DNA of 33,485 nucleotides, from positions 1 through 33,485 of IMG/VR virus record IMGVR_UViG_3300027985_000380; one strand, given 5' to 3'. Position numbers and translations under genes: made by a program. This stretch comes from a virus. A model generated the notes under the pieces. It was not told where the DNA came from. It worked only from the letters and a program-made list of their open reading frames with translations, and did no database searches. Shown in pieces: positions 31,573-33,485 of the stretch. Positions within the stretch are counted from its first letter, which is position 1; the number at the start of each line of letters is the position of its first letter.

Positions 31573-32216
31573 TTTAATGCCTCTTTTAATTGATTAAGTA
31601 ATGTGCTTTCGGCTTTATCTGCTTGTTCTTGCGATAAATAACCTTGCTGAACTAAATATTCAACACCATAAATACCCCACGAAATCGTCGCTATAAGAAA
31701 TACATTAAGCATACCACCTAAAATAGTATTGACAACCCATAAAAACGCTGTAATGGTCACTAACGCAAGGAATACAGCAAGTCTTGGCTTCGATTTATAC
31801 CACTGCATTTTTTTAGTTACAATCAACGCAACAATTAATACAGCGAATACGCTAATCACAAATGTTATTGGTAACTTATAAGATGTTTGTTTTTGAATTT
31901 CAAGAGCTTTGATGTCTTTAAGTTCATTTTCTACGTATGAATAGTAATGTTTATCTATTTTAATAATCGTTTCGCTATCGATATAAAAACCGTAATGTTC
32001 ATTATAATTAGTTAAGTCATTTCCTGAATAAGTAGCGTTTTCTGCATAAATGAAATAATTTTCTTCTACTTGTTCAACAACTACGTTATAAATTTCAACG
32101 TCATCGATGTAATAATCAGGAACTATGTTAAAAATTGTGGCTGAAAGAAATAAATAGATTGCTAACGGAGCGCCTAAAGTTATTATTTTAACAATGTCGT
32201 ATATGCTATTTTTCAT
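31569..32216 (-). CDS. Four-helix membrane protein with extracytoplasmic loop
   Basis: The 215-residue protein has helices at about 11-31, 115-134, 146-166 and 167-187. The 80-residue region after helix 1 is acidic and Tyr/Asn-rich (YYIDDVEIYNVVVEQVEENY) and probably faces outside. A C-terminal helix rich in Glu/Gln/Ala follows (EQADKAESTLLNQLKEA). It overlaps both neighbours. No lysis-enzyme motif; a role with the adjacent holin-like protein is inferred. Confidence 0.65.
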   Translation of the reverse strand: MKNSIYDIVKIITLGAPLAIYLFLSATIFNIVPDYYIDDVEIYNVVVEQVEENYFIYAENATYSGNDLTNYNEHYGFYIDSETIIKIDKHYYSYVENELKDIKALEIQKQTSYKLPITFVISVFAVLIVALIVTKKMQWYKSKPRLAVFLALVTITAFLWVVNTILGGMLNVFLIATISWGIYGVEYLVQQGYLSQEQADKAESTLLNQLKEALK

Positions 32217-32640
32217 TTAGAATACTCTCAATTAATTCCCTTGCTGTTTGAGTTAACATAGGATTATCTAATTTTGTCTTGAGTTCCGTTTCGTGCAATA
32301 CATTATTTCTCTGTGTTATCTTATTACTTTCTAGAGTGACTTTTTCAAGTGATGATACTTTAGCTTCGAGTTTTAAGTAGCCATCAGCCATTTTTAAAAA
32401 TTCGTTTGCTAATGAGTTATATTTTTCATCGCTTTTTGTTTTTGCTTTAGTTAAGAACGATTGAACCGCTAATCCACCACTACCAACAAGTAAAGTTGAA
32501 CCACCACTTATTAATGCAGAAAACCAATTCATTTGTGGAATTAATGCTTGTACGTCTGTCGGTAAAGCCATATAAGTTGCAGAAATAATACTCCAACCTA
32601 ACATTCCGTAAACCGTAATATTAAACAATGCTTTTTTCAT
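32206..32640 (-). CDS. Holin-like protein with two helices and a coiled tail
   Basis: The 144-residue product has two membrane helices (about 4-26, VYGMLGWSIISATYMAL, and 43-64, ISGGSTLLVGSGGLAVQS) and a long cytoplasmic coiled coil (about 70-110) with a C-terminal helix. Size and topology fit holins of low-GC phages, though many lack so long a tail. It stops with TAG and overlaps the next gene. Confidence 0.58.
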   Translation of the reverse strand: MKKALFNITVYGMLGWSIISATYMALPTDVQALIPQMNWFSALISGGSTLLVGSGGLAVQSFLTKAKTKSDEKYNSLANEFLKMADGYLKLEAKVSSLEKVTLESNKITQRNNVLHETELKTKLDNPMLTQTARELIESILNEK

Positions 32641-32942
32641 CGTGAAATCAACCCCTTAACTATTTCAATATTTTCTAACTTAATCTTTTTTAATTCTTCT
32701 AAAATAGAATCAATTTTATCTTCTTGCGAATTGATCAACTTATACGCTTTTTGTAATTCATCTTTTAATCTTGAATTTTCTTCCTTGTTTTCTTTAATGC
32801 CACTTTTCAAACCGTCTATTAATTCTTGTAGTTTAATTTTTCCTACTTCCATATTAACTAATTCATCATAACCAATTTGATTTGGCGAAATTACATAACA
32901 AATATGCCCAACAGGCGCTTTTGCTAATGATGTTGTTCTCAT
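32637..32942 (-). CDS. Coiled-coil protein in the late membrane cassette
   Basis: The 101-residue product has a short hydrophobic N-terminal stretch (VGHICYVISPNQIGYDELVN) and then a coiled coil (about 33-95: IDGLKSGIKENKEENSRLKD, LQKAYKLINSQEDKIDS). No strong membrane helix. It lies between two membrane genes, with GGAGGG upstream. It could regulate or tether the holin-like protein. No family is recognised. Confidence 0.6.
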   Translation of the reverse strand: MRTTSLAKAPVGHICYVISPNQIGYDELVNMEVGKIKLQELIDGLKSGIKENKEENSRLKDELQKAYKLINSQEDKIDSILEELKKIKLENIEIVKGLISR

Positions 32943-32967
32943 ATTCCCTCCTAAACGCTTAATTGCG

Positions 32968-33234
32968 TTATGCCTTAAATTTTTCTTTATAAATCAATCT
33001 GTAAATAAATAAACTAATTGCGATGATAATGGGCTTCTCAATGCCGAATGGTGACCATATAAACGCTATATAAGCCTTTGCAAATATTGTTAACCAACTA
33101 GGCGTATTCATAGGCACGAAAGCAATCATATACCATATACCGTTAGTCATGCACCAAACCGACAATATTATTGGTAACATCTTCGGTGTCAAGTAAGGCT
33201 TAACCCATTTCCAAATACTATGCCATATTTTCAT
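32968..33234 (-). CDS. Three-helix membrane protein
   Basis: The 88-residue product has an amphipathic aromatic start (MKIWHSIWKWVKPYLTPKML) and helices at about 17-39, 47-65 and 66-83, ending with a basic tail (YKEKFKA). This is a holin-like size and layout. It has no obvious ribosome site and overlaps the CD1375-like gene by 17 bases, so it is probably translated by coupling. Either this or the two-helix gene could be the pore former. Confidence 0.58.
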   Translation of the reverse strand: MKIWHSIWKWVKPYLTPKMLPIILSVWCMTNGIWYMIAFVPMNTPSWLTIFAKAYIAFIWSPFGIEKPIIIAISLFIYRLIYKEKFKA

Positions 33235-33337
33235 CTAACGCTTTTTGTACTGCTTCCTTGTATTCTGTCGGTACGTCATTAATTGTAAATTTCTTTGCTT
33301 TAATAGCGTTCACAAACGCTTGAATAATTGGGTTCAT
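33218..33337 (-). CDS. CD1375-like small protein
   Basis: The 39-residue peptide begins MNPIIQAFVNAIKAKKFTIN and continues DVPTEYKEAVQKAL. This matches the CD1375-like pattern: a helix, T-(I/L)-(D/N/E)-(D/Q)-VP, then a second helix. The family is found after tail fibre genes in many Firmicutes phages, at the tail-to-lysis boundary as here. AAGGAG precedes the ATG. Function unknown. Confidence 0.78.
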   Translation of the reverse strand: MNPIIQAFVNAIKAKKFTINDVPTEYKEAVQKALDENMA

Positions 33338-33359
33338 AATATCTCCTTATTTTATGGTA

Positions 33360-33379
33360 AGGGGGTTTTTAAGCCCCCT
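33360..33379 (-). other. GC-rich hairpin between fibre and CD1375-like genes
   Basis: AGGGGG and CCCCCT pair across an eight-base loop (6 bp). Neither strand has a T-run after it, so it is a poor intrinsic terminator; it may stabilise the upstream mRNA end or partly pause transcription. Only its right arm is present in the left copy at the window start. Confidence 0.5.
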
Positions 33380-33485
33380 AAACCGTTATTTTTTATAACC
33401 GTGAACTTTAACAACATCAACCAAGAAATCGCCTACATAGGAATTGTCTGTGCGATATAATTTAACCTTAAGAATACTATCAGCA
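33367..33485. repeat. Terminal overlap, right copy
   Basis: Identical to bases 1-119, marking circular closure. The 3' end of the fibre gene is repeated here as a fragment on the minus strand from 33386 to 33485 and should not be counted twice. Confidence 0.95.

Noticed and set aside
1-33485. CRISPR array or diversity-generating retroelement
   Set aside because: No regularly spaced identical repeats and no reverse transcriptase or template/variable repeat pair were seen.

Overview
The window is an essentially complete, circularly permuted genome of a small tailed phage with low GC content. The last 119 bases repeat the first 119, so the unit closes into a circle of 33,366 bp. Every gene I can support lies on the minus strand, so transcription runs from high to low coordinates and wraps through the window ends. 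Stops are TAA, TGA and TAG, each used at gene ends (the terS/terL junction is a TGA inside ATGA), so the standard bacterial code applies. The family mix (SPP1-like portal, YopX, ArpU-like regulator, ERF, DUF1351, Phage_rep_org_N initiator, CD1375-like peptide) points to a Firmicutes or Mollicutes-related host. No integrase, repressor or excisionase pair was found, so the phage looks virulent. The host cannot be named from sequence alone.

Early region, about 30.7 to 16.8 kb: a strong promoter (TTGACA, 16 bp, TATAAT) near 30.65 kb starts a long chain of tightly packed genes, many under 70 codons, joined by TAATG and ATGA overlaps. Two copies of a structured element (conserved 6x6 internal loop, conserved outer stem, unrelated but self-complementary inner hairpins) sit in the leaders of two of the first small genes. 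Next come unknown small proteins, then a recombination and replication block: DUF1351, ERF annealing protein, NinB-like protein, HNH protein, SSB, a NUMOD4/HNH homing endonuclease, an HTH peptide, a replisome organizer with candidate origin iterons, and a DnaC-like ATPase. A DNA methyltransferase, an ASCH-like protein, a HicB-domain fusion, YopX, a zinc ribbon and an ArpU-like late regulator follow.

Late region, about 16.8 kb down to 1 and then 33.4 down to 30.7 kb: an extended -10 element, two hairpins and a tRNA-Ile(UAU) precede terS. Then come terL, portal, a KTSC-domain protein, scaffold, major capsid protein (followed by a terminator-like hairpin), connectors, a three-domain tail-tube-like protein, a small hydrophobic protein, a large tail hub-like protein, a duplicated-domain protein and a 1315-residue fibre. 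Across the circle junction lie a CD1375-like peptide and a run of membrane or coiled-coil proteins ending at a clear intrinsic terminator at 30.72 kb.

The most notable points are the paired RNA-like elements, the absence of any recognisable endolysin beside a cassette of membrane proteins (fitting a wall-less host or an unknown lysis route), the absence of a tape-measure protein, and a tRNA built into the late leader.
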